From Pyrocephalus nanus (lineage: Eukaryota > Chordata > Aves > Passeriformes > Tyrannidae): a stretch of DNA of 64,000 bases. The position numbers were made by a program, and so were the translations under genes. A model generated the notes under the pieces. The model worked only from the letters and a program-made list of their open reading frames with translations. It was not told the origin of the DNA and did no database searches. Below are positions 42,724-57,000 of this stretch, piece by piece (position 1 is the stretch's first letter; every line of letters starts with the position of its first letter). The stretch spans positions 21,846,001 through 21,910,000 of the forward strand of contig CM076267.1 in the NCBI GenBank assembly GCA_038380795.1. The letters run 5' to 3'.

Positions 42724-45700
42724 GAATATTAATTGAATGTGGTACAATTCTGCATGACAATTAGGTTTTCTAATGAAGAGGCTATATAGATTACATCTTA
42801 TTTTCAGTATACCACTTAGTATGGACAGTTTTAAAATTGCAGATAATAATATTTAGGACAAATATTAGGCTTTTGATTGTAGGAAGCAATGCTGAAAAGG
42901 CTCCTAAGAGCTAGGCAGTGGCTTTGTACATGGCACAAATCTGTCAGCAGAGACTGATTTTGCCAAAAAACAGATGCAATTAGAATGCAATAGCTTGACT
43001 AAATTGTGGAACAGCTCCATCTCTGGATGAAGAACATCAATTCAGCTTTGGAGAACTCAGTTCTAGTGTACACACATGTACCTTTTATAGTCAAGAGAAC
43101 TGTAGCAGAACTCAGATTACTTAAAATGGCCATGCTGAAGACTTTGTAAAATATAGAATCTATGATGAGCACTGAATAAAAAGGAAAGTGATATGCAAGT
43201 CAATTAAGATTGATACTCGGTTGTTTGATGAAACCATTCACGTTTCATATATGAACCTTCTACTCCCTCCATGTAAAATAGGCTAAGAGTTCAAGGTATA
43301 TTAAAATCAAATCACAGTTATATTTTACCATGAGTGGTTGTGAAATCTAATTACATGGAATTCATTGATGCAAGCATCCTGTAAGGTACCACACAGTTTT
43401 CACTTCCCTTTCTATTTTCCCCACTCTGATACTGAAAAATAAACTTATTTACATAGAATATTATTATTGTCAAATTAATTCTCCAATGTACTTTATAATG
43501 CACTATCATTTTTTGGGATTTTTAAAATGTTTCTTGATTGTTACTTTTTAAAATTGGGCAACCAGAAAAGAAGAGTTTGGGGTACAAAATATATACATAT
43601 ATTCAGAAGGACACTTAAAAGTACTTTTAATTTTTTTTTCACTTCAAATCAAGCCTTTTAACCATGACTTTGTTTGCCAAAATTAGTAGGCTGTGGAGTC
43701 GATTTAATCACGCTTTTTGCCCTGCCAGGAACTCTTCCTTCCTGATCCTGTTTAAAAGTAACAATCAATATATGACACTACTTTTGTTATCTGTGGCAAG
43801 GGACAAACTGAACAAACAACAAAGAAGGAAGATTCTAACTTTATCACACGATGAAGCCGGATAAAAAGTATGAGTGTAAGGAAAAAACCCATACCACTCA
43901 AAAGCCAACACTTCTGCAAACCTTCAGAAGAAAACATGTAACATGAAAGGGAGCATTAGAGCTGCAGCAGCGATATGTGACATGATCTAGCATCCTCACA
44001 GAAAGACCATTCTTTGATAATTTTTCTATATTTAGTCAGTTTCTAGATTAATCTCAGATGCTAAAGATGGGGCTGTGAACATGCAGTTTTCTCATTTTGT
44101 AAACTGTTCTATCCCCCACTGGTAAAAAAAGTAAGTACATGTAAATGAATAGTCAATGAAGTTTGCAGAATTAATATGAAAAGTAAGAATTTGGCAGAAT
44201 TTATTCTTTTTGATCCTAAAATGAAAGTAGAAATTAATTTGGGATGCTGTGTTCAGATCCACAACAAGAAACTAATGAGGAAAAGCACTTGAACTTTCTA
44301 GTTCTAGTGGCCCATGTGTGCCATGTATAACATAGCAGGACTGAGGAGCAGGTTAGACTGAAAGCAAGTTGGAGTTGAGTGTGATCCTTTTGTTATCTGT
44401 TTGTTGACAACAAAATTTCTTAGAAGTGCAGTAGTACATAGTGGATGTTTGTTAACTGGAAGATAGATTTAATAAAAATTTGCTGCATTTACTTGTTTTC
44501 CTTATGGATGTCCACATCTAACAACCATGTGTATCTCTGTCCTATTTTTGCTCATCAGCTGTTCCACACTGTTCCATTACAAGCATCAGTAAATGCCAGG
44601 TAAAACTGTGCCAAATTCAAGATCTGAATCAAGGCAGCATAGCAAAAAAAGTGAAACAATTTTATGCTACAATGCAAATACTGAACTTACACTACTAATG
44701 TGGAAGGACATTAGTGAAGTCAGTGGAGTCTCTAAGTGAACTTCTTGGCCACTTAATCACGGGGTGGCAATTCAGTAGGTTAAGCATATCAGCCCAGTTG
44801 TAATACAGGCAAGTATAGTCCAACTGTTCCTCTTGTTTATGTGTTGTTTTTCCAACTGGTCTACAGGATAAAAAGTACAAACAGTGTAATGAATGGAGAT
44901 AATTCAAGTGATGGCCAAAAGAGTAAGGATATTTCAGTACCTTTTTATCTTGGCATATCATCCTCCTGAAATACATGCAGCGTAAAAATATAAAATGAAG
45001 ATGGGATCAGGAGAAATAAATAATCCTCCCTCCCACAACCATATAGTAAAAAAAAAAAAAAAAATTAAAAATCATAATGTCCTCTAGAGGGCAACCTTTG
45101 CACGGATTTCACCTAGGAATGTATCGCAGCTGATTTTAAAAGGTCTAGAGGTTATGAAGGAACATTATTAAAAAAAATTATTAAAATTTCTACTTAAAAA
45201 ACTACGACTGTTATATCCATCCATGTCCATTATCACAATTATTTTGAGATTAGTCCTAGAAAAAAGATCCAGTGTTTCACTGGATATTTCTCTGCACTTA
45301 CTTGTTCAGTAGATGTTTTCATGGAACTTAACTTCCAAGTTGACTGAGATTTACCCCAAACTAATCAACCCTCAAAAACCAAAAACTCATTGCACCACTG
45401 ACCACATCTTTACAGCAAAGCTATTTCTAACCACCACAAATCCATAGATCAGTAGACCAACTACTGACATAACATCAAATCATCGACTGCTCCTTGGTGG
45501 AAATAAATATTTACCAGATAAAAGAGTTTCTTAATTTTCTAAAGCTATTCAAGTCTATTTTTGGCTCCAGAAGTACCCAGTGATTTAGAAATAGATTATT
45601 ATATCACATATTTCATTCCTAGTTTCTTTAGTCTATTTATCTTAGCAGACTATTATCTATCATTCTTAGCACACTAATGGGTACGATATCAGCAGTCACA

Positions 45701-48025
45701 ATGTGCTAACAGTAAATCTAACAAAATTTGGTGTCAGTTGTTAATTGAAGGTGTTCTCTGTATTAGATTTGCAACAGGAAGCCTTTTCGAAACAGAAATT
45801 TTGAGCAATTTCTTACTTACAGATATGTTGTGTTCAAATCTAGGGAATAGCAGAGCCCCTATAAAAAAAGGAAGCAGGACTTTCGCGATGAAAACGAGAA
45901 AGGCAAGAGTGCAAGAACAATGACTATGAATAGGACTGTAAAACTGCCCTAAGATCAAATTCTTGAATGTTTGAAGAATTAAAAAAAAAATTAATTGTAT
46001 TCGATAAGTAGATGACAATGTGAAACATTCCTGGTATGGACGTATCTTTCTGTGGATACCTATTAACAAGTTCTCTGTCTACTTAGAAAGTATCAAGGGT
46101 GGATTTAAGAAATACCAGAACTAAAACCCAAGAGCCACTTCAGCCACTTCAACAAATCTCTCTGAAAAATACATTTGTTGTAAACCTTGACATGCACACA
46201 TAACCCTCTCACATCACAACACAGCTCTGAAATCAAGTCATAGATTTATTGACAAGTTACAGTATTCAGAAGCCAGACATACTCACTTCCGCTCTTAAGT
46301 CACATATATCTAATTATTCCAAAATATTTGATGCAGTTGTCTTCAGCAGTTATTATGGAAATACACTACTGTTTTCCTTTGTGGACACAGCCTGATACAA
46401 ATGTCAATTATTTTGTTGCTGGAAAACATTAAAATATGTCAGTTTTCATAACATACATAGGCAGTAGGATGCAGTTATGTTTCTGTGCACACTGCAAAAG
46501 TGCAATAAGAATGACAGTAAAAGGAATTATTTTTTCAGTGTAAGTCTTGCATGAAGTTACAGCAACCATAAAACAACTGCTACTTGAACAGGAGCTTATG
46601 CTGCTAAAATCATTTTTAATTCTTAATACAGAGTGGATGCAAACTTAGAATAAAAACCTGTTGACCAAAAAAAAAAAAGGAAAAAAAAGAAGGGAAAGAC
46701 TTTTAAAAACAAGGATGAGAGGAGTAATTCATATGCTTGAACAAATGATTTTTTTTTAATACCTGCATTCCTTTCCCTCACTGTATAAAATTTTTATATA
46801 GACATATAAATGCTGTTCTTGCAGTTTTAAAAGGGCAGCACAATGGTTATCAGGTATAACACTTGGTCTTTAACTTTTTTAAAATATTGCAGAAGACACA
46901 CAGGTTCTCAGATTCTGCCTTCAGTGCACAGGAATCTGAATGACACTAAAGTAACTATTTAGGTATTGTAGGAGGATGCCTGAGGTTTATTAGAAACCTG
47001 TGTTAGGCAATCAACTAAAATTTAGGATCTTAAGCTACTCTAAACCCCAATTCGGATGTTCAGTTAGGATTCTTTATGTAATAGATTTTAAAAAATCATT
47101 GTATTTAATTTGTAAAGTTTCATGATTTGAAAAAGAATTTTTTCTTGACTTACACATCTCCAAGGCTTCCACAAAATCTTTATTTGAGGCTGGCACTTCT
47201 GAATTAAACTGTAAAGGTTAATTTCAGAATGTAAAAATCTACTCTTGACAAAGCTGTTACTACCACCATAAGGCAAAATTTCAGAACAAATTGTTTATTC
47301 CATGATGTAATTTCCTAATTTGGGAGAGTACTGGGTATTTTTATGGTTTTGAGATTTAGTAGGTTTATATAAAACCATTATTTATTTCACTTGGTATTTC
47401 CTCAGCTTTAATCCTCTGACATTGGGAACAACTCCACTTTTATAAATGGAGGATTTTGTCCTTAAGGGAGAAAAAACCACCTGATCTGAGGTGTAAAGAG
47501 CTAGAAAAAGTTCCTGCTGTTAGACAAGAGGAGAGTAGTCAAAACTGGGGTATGAGAGAAGAAATCCTATTTCTGTGAAGTCAGGGGGAAGCCTGACTGT
47601 AAACAGGCATCAATATTTCATCACACTAAAATATGTAAAACATTCAGCAACATGAAAAATACCTTTCATGGGGTTTTTCTTCCTCATTGTGGCATCAGTC
47701 ACTAAAGCTGCTGTTATAATGCCTCTAAAATACAACAGTGACACATATAATTTTACTATTTGTTTTGCTAAGAATAGAAGAAATGCTCTAAATCCAGAGC
47801 ATCTGGTTTTGTTTAGTTGCATTCTGGTCGGAATGCTCCCTATATATCACTTGCTACCATTTCCTTCAGAATAGACACAAATGGAACCACATCTCTCAGC
47901 ATTACAAGAGAGAATAGCACAGTTCCCTGAGAGCCCTGAGAAAGAAATACTTCCAGTTCCAGTGGTGAAGGCAGAGGGTGGTCACACTCACCCCTAACTA
48001 CTCATCCTTTGCCTACACGCTCAGG
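42724..48025. other. SCRN3-GPR155 convergent intergenic region
   Basis: Contains the 3' UTRs of both genes and no recognisable gene. SCRN3 poly(A) signals: AATAAA at 43,175-43,180 and 43,438-43,443 (about 450 and 715 nt after the stop). GPR155 candidates on the minus strand: AATAAA at 47,381-47,386 and 47,179-47,184. Low-complexity A runs lie near 45,049-45,063 and 46,667-46,690. Short open frames (under 115 aa) resemble nothing known. Confidence 0.6.
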
Positions 48026-51000
48026 TCAATGGCTCTCAACTGCAACTGATCTCTTAGGAATAAAGCGGTAATACAAGTATTCATCCCGAAACTCAAATTC
48101 ATTTGTAATGTGCTGGACGACGCCTCCTTTCATCAGTCTGTCCCCGTACATCACAGCTTCGCCACGGTCGGAGGCAAGGCCAACTTGGATGAGCCAGTTC
48201 ACCAGGTCGCAGCCAAAGAAGATGCCAGTGGAGATCTTTGCACCACACCTGTATGTCAAAGGAATGATTCACCCACATGTTCTGTAAATCTGGTATCACC
48301 ACTGCACGATGGGGAAAGGCAAGGAAAAATAGCAGGAAACAAGGAAAGACATCATGATAGTTAAGAGCATGTTAGAAGAGAATTTGCAAGTTCTGTATAT
48401 TAGGGACATGCCAATGTTCCCTACCTTTTCCTACAGACATTTCAATGAGAAGCAATATAGACATATGAAGTTGCTTTACATTTGTGTAAATAAACTTCAG
48501 AGGGCATAAGTAACAATTTTCCTAAAATCTCACACAATGTAATTTTATTTAGTATGTATTTACTTTCCATGTACTTGCTACCATGACCATTCTACAACAA
48601 AATATCTGATCTGAGAGCAGTGTGCCTCCAGCAACAGGGACTCAAGTCTGAACTTTAACTCCTTTTTATAATTTATGAACAGCTTTAAAGAGACACTAAC
48701 TGTTTATGTATATTGTAAACAAAAACCATTTACAACTTGCATATCCTGTTAAGTGTTTACCACACTGGCAGTACTAAGAATAAACAAAACCTTTACAACA
48801 AGAATAATCATCTTCTACATATTTATGAGGCTATGCCACTGGCATCTACCTAGTTGCAGAAAAAATACCATGCAAAAATTTACCTGCAGCAATGAATGTT
48901 TCTGGTTACCTAAAATCTACACTATGGAAACCAAGCCCAGGGTTTCTGAAGGTGATTAAGAGCTACAAGACAGCATAAGCCAAACCTTTTTCCCCTCTTT
49001 TTTTTTCTCTTAAGTTAAAAGCAGCAGTAACACAGAGCAAGTGTTAACATCTATTAGCAGAGACGCAAAAATTAAAATAAATTAAAATCCATAATTATAA
49101 GGTCTCGGTTACGTTACGTTTAAATCAAAGAGGATAGGATCGAGACAGATGAATATTTGCAATGAGAAGATAAATGCTTTGTTTTAATTCACAAGGAGAA
49201 ATAAGATATAAAACAAGTTCTGCACAAACATATTACAACAAATAAGCAACAAATGTCATATTTTCATGTATTCTCAGGTGGATATATGATTAATAAAAAC
49301 CACAAACCCCAACTTAATGAACAGCCCGAAGCCCAAGAAACCACAACAGCAGCAGAGGCACAGGAAATACAGCTGTAAAACCTGTTCTATTTCACAACAG
49401 ATATTTTCTGATACATCTTTCTTATGGAACATAACTGACTTCTGAGGTGACTGAACAAAATCTTGATGCTGTCTAAAACAGTTCTGAAATATGGTTTTGG
49501 ACTATTTGACCATTAAAAGACCCCATCCTGCCAAACTAGTCCTACTTAAAAGTTTAAATTACATGAAAAGTCAAAGTGTCCTGTTAGAACAATTCTTCAT
49601 GTCTCCACTTATTATATTTAAATAATGGCAGAATCTTTTTCTTATTCCTGCTGTTTCTGTCTGCATTTTATTTCTCATCCAACTACACATACCTGAAGAC
49701 ATAATCTTTGATTTGCTTCTGAAAGCTCTGCTGATCTCATAAATTGAGGTTTAGGCCTCATTAGAGGTATGAGCAAAAGAAAATTTATGAAGTCAAAAGC
49801 TGTAAAAGTACTAAAATCACTACAATCTCACATACTGAGTGGCCTCTGAGTACACACTAAAATCAGTTGCAACAGTTTTGCCTCCTGTAAAAGGTACTTA
49901 TTAGTAAACATTCAGTCACACACACGGACAGCTTCTTCATCTCAAAATAAAACAAATTAAGGGTCTTAAGTTTAAAAAGCTTAGACGCACGAACTATTAC
50001 AGGTATTATCATATACATTTTTTCCAAACTATTTTATCTCCTGAACTCCAGTTAAATGCAAACACTGGTGCAATCCCTTAACAATATAAAACTTTCCATA
50101 ATTTATTGAAACCCTAGATGGGATGTGATAACTTGCACCTCAGTGTTTCAGTGTGAGACCAGAAATATTTTTCTGTTACAGTTAAATTTTTAATCCTCAC
50201 CTTGGGGATTGAATAAATATGCTACAACAGGAATTGCCCACAGGTTAAACTACACTTCATTATTTCCAAAAGGTGAGTTATGACCTTTGTAACAGGTTAT
50301 ATGTTACATGAATTACATGAACCTTACCTTCTGCCTCTGACAATACTTTTGACACAGTGATCTTTATGATATCGAACAAACTGTTGACAGGTCATCCTGA
50401 TTTCCTCAGGTACAGAGGGATCTGTATGCCCTGCTGCTTCTCTTCCACCCCAGAAAAATGCAAGCCTAACAAAAAAGCAATTAATAAAAAAATTAAAACC
50501 AGCAAAACAACCAAGGCCATTTTTTTTTGAAACTGGAAATAATAGAATGGAACTCCTAGGAAGGTTACCACAACTTTTTTACTCTTCGTGCCCAATACTT
50601 GGCATATAATCTTCCTAATATACTTGTATAGCTTTTGAACACTGAGAGGTGTTATTCTAGGCTCAGGCAGAGACAAGTCAGGGTAGTTGGGAGCCAGCTT
50701 TAGCTGCTGCATTCACATGGCAGCCAGTCAGCTTTAAGCTAAAGATGGCTTTGTACAACTTCCTCCTCCACAGTGAAATTGCCCATCCACACAAGATTCA
50801 GCATCTGTACCTAAGTTTTAATTTATCAGTAGAAATTATTTCTGAAGATTGATCATTTGGCAAAAATTTTGTCTCTAGGGAGCCTGCAGGATTTTTGCCT
50901 TCGAAAGTGTCATTAGGACAGCAGTAAAACCTCACGCACAGTGAACTGCAATTACCTTTCCACAAGTGGGAGAGAAAAGAAATTTGGAAGACTGAACAAG

Positions 51001-54000
51001 TAGGAAATGGAATGCTACAGCACTGAACACTCAATACCCTTCAAAAATTATTATCAGTCGTAATTCAGTTTATAAGTGAAAAGACTCCATTTACCTTCGC
51101 TTGCATGGTAGAATGATTAAATGCTTATCTAAGCCAAATATACCGAAGCAGATGAAGCCCTGGAGGAAAAAAAATATAGAAAAAGCAGCATTAAGAAAAA
51201 ACTTTGGTTTCTATAGAACAGAAATTAAATGTTAAAAACTCAGTGCCAGAGAGACAGATTAATACATAACAGTCCATCAAATAAACCCTTCAAGAAACAG
51301 CTGGGTAAAACTAATGTTGTGACATGACACTTGACACTTTAGGACAACTGGCCATCCTTACACAGCCAGTTATTAAATTTGTCTTTGTTAATGTCAAGAA
51401 AAAAAGAGATTTACTGTAATTCAACTGCTAGAATGCTCTCTACTTAATTCATTTTTCTGTGCAGTTTTTATATGAAACTATCATTATTTGATACTGCAGT
51501 GCATCTTGTAGGCACACCTGCCCATGGATCTGTAAAATATTCCTCTGCTATGTATATTAACACTGCCTCGTTTCCACCTTCACATGAAGCAAAGCTCCCA
51601 TGTGTCAGTTTGGGCTGAAATAAGCCATGTGCAGCCAGAACAATTATCCATCTGTCAGCTCTTGGCTAATGGCGCTGCCACTGAAACTAGGGATAGTAAC
51701 TTATAACAAAGCATCCATGTAGTCATCTTGCAACTGTTATACCAATGTAACTCCACAAAAGGGACACTGGTGAAGCTTTCTGATACAAATAAGGCAAAAT
51801 TCCTACTCAGTTTCCATAACCGTTTGGCATTCAGGTGTCATTTGTACCTTTGGAAGTGTTCATGGTCATAGAAGATGTGCATTATGAAAGAAAGCTATTA
51901 AAGCAAAAGGAAAAGCTTGAGGAAAAAAGAGACAAAACAACATAAGGAGCTGGTGACTTTGGCATTTTTTTGAAAACTTCAACTTACAGTGCTTGTAGCA
52001 GCATCTGCTGCAACACCCACCAACCAAGTCATTTTCAGAACAAACATTGCTAAGTACCTGACCAAAATTAAACACAGCACAGAAGAACTGCAGTTCCACA
52101 TACAGCCTCCCGGGCTCTTGGTTGAACAGCCACCACAAACAACTGGAGAGATTCTGTAAAGAAAATAAAAAAAACAATAACAAAACCCACAAACCTAACC
52201 TGATTGTTAAAAATCAAAAGCACTTTCTAACTCTTCACATGCTAATAGATTCTTACACAATTTTCATGGTCTCTATTTAACGAATGATTCAGATAAAGAC
52301 AAATTACAGGGACTAAACAGGTTAAAACATCATTTGAGTTGCTTTGAGCAAGGTGGGAAGGGGAGGCTTGGTTGTTTAAAACATAATACTGCAAATCATA
52401 CCAGTGGAGAGGTCCTACCTCTTTACATGTTTACAAAAGGAACATGCTTTAAGTATACTTAGGTATTCAACCTAAGACAGCCAATATTAGCCCTGACAGA
52501 TTTGCAGTGTTTGTCTTTAGGCCTATTTAGCTGAGACCAGTGCTTTCTACATATTTCCTGCATAGTTAAGATTAGGTTAAGCTGAAGCACATACCACTTC
52601 AGCTATTTTAGATGCCTGGCAGAAGGAAAAAAACTCTTCCAAGTTAACCTATTTGTGTGTAAAGGCTAATTAATTTAACTAGTCTTATTTCATAGTGTCT
52701 ATGTAATCATCCAGATACAATTAAGATATAGGCTAACATTTGCTAGACTTCTTAAATATAGAAGATGTAAAAAAAATATACTAGCATGGAACATTTGACA
52801 GAGGAAATTTGAGAGAGGGAAACCTTCCATTTTGTAATTTAACAGAACCTGAAAAGCAACGGTAGTAGCCATTAACCCACACAGTTGTGCTGCACTGTCC
52901 TACTTCACAGTATTGCATATTTGTGCCACAGTATTTTCCATTTCAAACAACAATACTCCCCCCAACTGTAATCCAGAAGAAACTCAACTTTGAGCATTAC
53001 ATTCAAACCCAGAGAGTTGTTTCTCATCTTTGTCAGAGTTAAAAATTCAAATTATATTCCCCAATGCATTACATTCTGGTATTTCCTACTTGTAGGTGGA
53101 ACAACCATCGTCACAGCTGGGATTGCACCAGTGATGACCAATGGCAACACTAGCTTAGCTACATTATCTCCAAACCACCACTTAAAGCAACAAAATTGCA
53201 TTTTCCCATTTAAAATAATCTTAAAATTATACTTCATTACTAAAACACCTCAGAGAAAACCCACTTCCACTATAAACATGATCAGATAGACCAATTTTTG
53301 TAGTTTCCTTCAGAAGTACAGTTCAGTTTATATTTTTAATTATTGTCTAGGCAAGAAGACTTAATTCTTGAGACAAATGGAAAGAGGCACACTAGTGATG
53401 AATTAATTACCAAATTATGTATTTTCATCTTTTTTCCCTTTGGGATTCTCTGGTGTGACTTGCTCACTATCATCATCAGTCTTAACTTGCCTTAAATTCA
53501 TGATCTGGCACAGAAAAATAAATTTTATGACATCCCTCTTCCAGTAAAGGACCAAAATTTAGCCTCTGTTTTATTTACTGAATTGTTACATGAGTAAGTG
53601 GAAGATTTTTACTGGACTGTCAACACAGCTTTCTAAAAATCATTCTATCTCAATGACTTAAACAACGTGGGGAGAAAAAATATTTACAGCAAACAGGCCA
53701 ACAACAAGAAGTAAGCACAGCAGCACATGTCTGGCCAGCTGTTTGTCTCCAGTCTGCAGTAGCTGTTCTTCCTGAGCCAATACACACGTTTGAGCACTGC
53801 AGTGACTCACACACTGATCCACTGAAAAACAAATCAGAAATTTTTCATTAGGCTTCTATCTTGTGAACTCCATGAGCAAAGCTGTTAACTTCACTTGCTG
53901 AGTCCAATCACCCTCTAAGTATCTATACTAAGTGGCATATGCAGAATTTGATACTGTCTTTGACAATACGACAAACTGTTCAGACACCTATTCAAATGAA

Positions 54001-57000
54001 ACAGTAGTTTACATGTGCTACTAAAATGAAGGAATTTTTTGCAACGGAATTCTTCTTTCAAAGATTTAACTCAAACTGATCTTGTGGTTAACATTTTGAA
54101 AAGATTACTAGAAATAATTAAACATGCCCCTTCCGCCATTTCTCCAGTTTTTAAATTTTAAATTATTTCTGAAAAAAAAATTCAAATATACAGTCAGCTC
54201 CTAATGTTTTTACTCGGCGTCTCTGTGTTGTTGAGCTCTAGATCAGACAATCAACCATATTTATTTCAGGTCTGTGACTGTATTTTTAACATATTATATC
54301 AGAACACCATCATAATCCTATCAATCAAAAGAGACAAACACAGAGTGAATGGATGCTTGTCTTCCACCTATATAGTTCTAAGTAATTCTGAGTATCTTCC
54401 TCTAGATGGCAGTGAAAAACTTCCTGGCAAGGGCATACCTAAGAATTTGCACCAGATAACTTTCAGTGGGATAGCAAAAGAATTAGTAATTACTGCAGTC
54501 AAAGTTACATAAGAGTATACATTACAATTTGTTTTTACTGATTATAGTTTTGAAGTGTTTACTCAGGAGGTAGAAATAATTTCCACTCAATCCTAAGGTA
54601 TTTTTTGCCTTATCTTTCAGGATAAGAAAATTAAACTGGCCTTCCTCTATCATTGAAGACATTCTTCTTACAATGATTGTTTAAATTACTTAATAGATAG
54701 TTGGCAAAATAGGTAGAAACCTAGAATTTTGTGAGAGGAGATATAACTGAAGTATGCTTCAGTATGAAATATTTAGATTTGTTGAAAATTATGTTGCATG
54801 CAAACAAAACATAAGGATATGAACTGTCTTGTTAAGAATCCAAAAAACCAAGAAAAAGAAATAGGAAAAAGAGCCAGGCTGTACAGCTGCTAGCTTTGAT
54901 TACTGGAAGTGATGTACAGTGAGAATGTGCTGTGCAGGCAGTTTTCCATCAGATGCTGAACAGTCAGTTTAATCCATTTTTTTCTATTTTAGTGAATCCT
55001 AAGGCCATCTTAGTCAATTTTCTCCATCTCTCTCCCCTAGACATGAATAGTACAGCACTATGGACATTTAATCAAATTTGCAATAAGCACTAGATCCCTC
55101 TAGATCTCATTCAGTGATCAAAACACAACAAAGTCTTTTTTAAAAGATGTAAGATGTGAATATGAGAATGTAAAGGAGTATGTTTATGTTAAAAGCTTGA
55201 TGCAAAGTAGGGTTATGCATTCAACTCCCCAGCATCCAAAGAAGACAACAGTAGAGAGGTAAAGTCAGAATGCTTAGATGGACATGTTAAAGTAGCTTAG
55301 TCTTAAAAAATAACATCCAAAACAACCGTCCCTCTTGAATACTGAAAGATTATAAACAACTACCAGCAGAAGAGAACAAACACCTAAAATATTGCCTAAT
55401 AATTCAATTCAGTATGAAATATAAGGTATCCAGGTAGAGTTGAGAGCAAAACAGCCCCAACAGTTTCTTTATGAGAACAACACACATAAATGTTGAGGAA
55501 GAGCTTGTAGTATTAAAACAAGAAGATACTACTGCTTTACCTGTCTCTATTGGAGGAACCTTGCACTCAACAGCATTTGACACCGCTTTGCTCTCTTTAG
55601 CACAGGATAATTCACCATTTGTTGCTTGACAAGAACAGCAACCTACTAAGCATATACAGTAATAAGATAGTTAGTTTCCTTTACTACCTTAAGTTAGCTT
55701 CCAAGCATAACTATACATTCTATCCAACGTTAACTATTATGCTCAAAAAATAACCCAAAAGGAGAAGACAGAGGTAATTTTTCCAATTTGCTAAAAGGGT
55801 AAACGGGTTATAATACTAATATATAGGAAGTGTTTTAACATAACACTACCACCATGGAAGTAACACAAGGACTTTTAGCTAGAGGCAAAAAAAAAAAAAA
55901 GGAAAGTGATCAAAAAGGCTGCATACGAAACAGAAGGATTAGAAACACATTGAGTGTTTCTGCTGGCATATAATTCATTTTCAGAGAGAGGGATTAGTGA
56001 GTAAACAATCTCAGATGCCTAGTGGACTGCACTTATCACATCCTTATCAAGATATAACTACTTACATAAAAACCATACACGAGCTTTTTCATTTGTCCAC
56101 TTCCCCAACCCTTACAATGATAACAATAAAACTTTCCTTAAAAACATAAACCTAAATCCTTGGGCAGTTATATTTAGATTTTCTTCTGTCCTAGTGTAAC
56201 ACTTGAAAGTGTAAACTGTCCTTACCAGGTCAAAATTAAATCTGGAATATTAGGTTATAGCACCCTGAGACATTTATTGTTTTTATAAATCTACTTTCTC
56301 TACCCCTTTCTGCGGATGTCTGGGCAGATGACCCTGGAGAAGGCTGTGCAGAAGATTCTGGGGAAGACTGTGCAGAAGATCCTGTAGAAGGCTGAGGCAC
56401 AGTGGCTGAAACCGGTTTCTGCTCACTCCCTCCCACTTCAACCTCCTCCATTTGGCTTCGTGGTGAATATGGGTTCAACACCTCATAGTTTGACCCTTGT
56501 CTATTTCTGTTCATGCACATAAGTGAAATGCCTGACATCAATATACTGATGAACAGGATCACTGCTGTGGTAATTATCTGTTAAGAAAGCAAAGAAAGCA
56601 CGCTTAAATATGGGAAAATAGTGGCATATATATATATCTGCCTTTCTAACTTCTGTAATTTTCTAAATATACATACAAATGCATCTGAATAAGACTAAGC
56701 ATTAACTGCTCTTGCACCCTGTGACACTGAAATAGCAACCTTTCCTCTGAGGATCACTAGTGGTCCAAGTTAAGTTCTGCGCAGGTACCTTTTAATTCCA
56801 AAGAGGAATGTGCTCTTGCCCATGGGGAGGACCCTATTAATTAATCTTTCCTTCTAATCATCTGCCACTGATACCCAAAGTCCACTCTGAGGCTATTTAA
56901 TACTTGTGACAATGCCATATGAATAATACTAAGTGACTCATTGACTCTCTATACGTGAGAAAGACAGACAAAACGTGAGAAGTATCTGTGCTAGTACACT

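Noticed and set aside
44230..44560. Possible retroelement fragment in the SCRN3-GPR155 gap
   Set aside because: A few phrases looked LINE-like, but no reading frame, tail or target duplication could be found.
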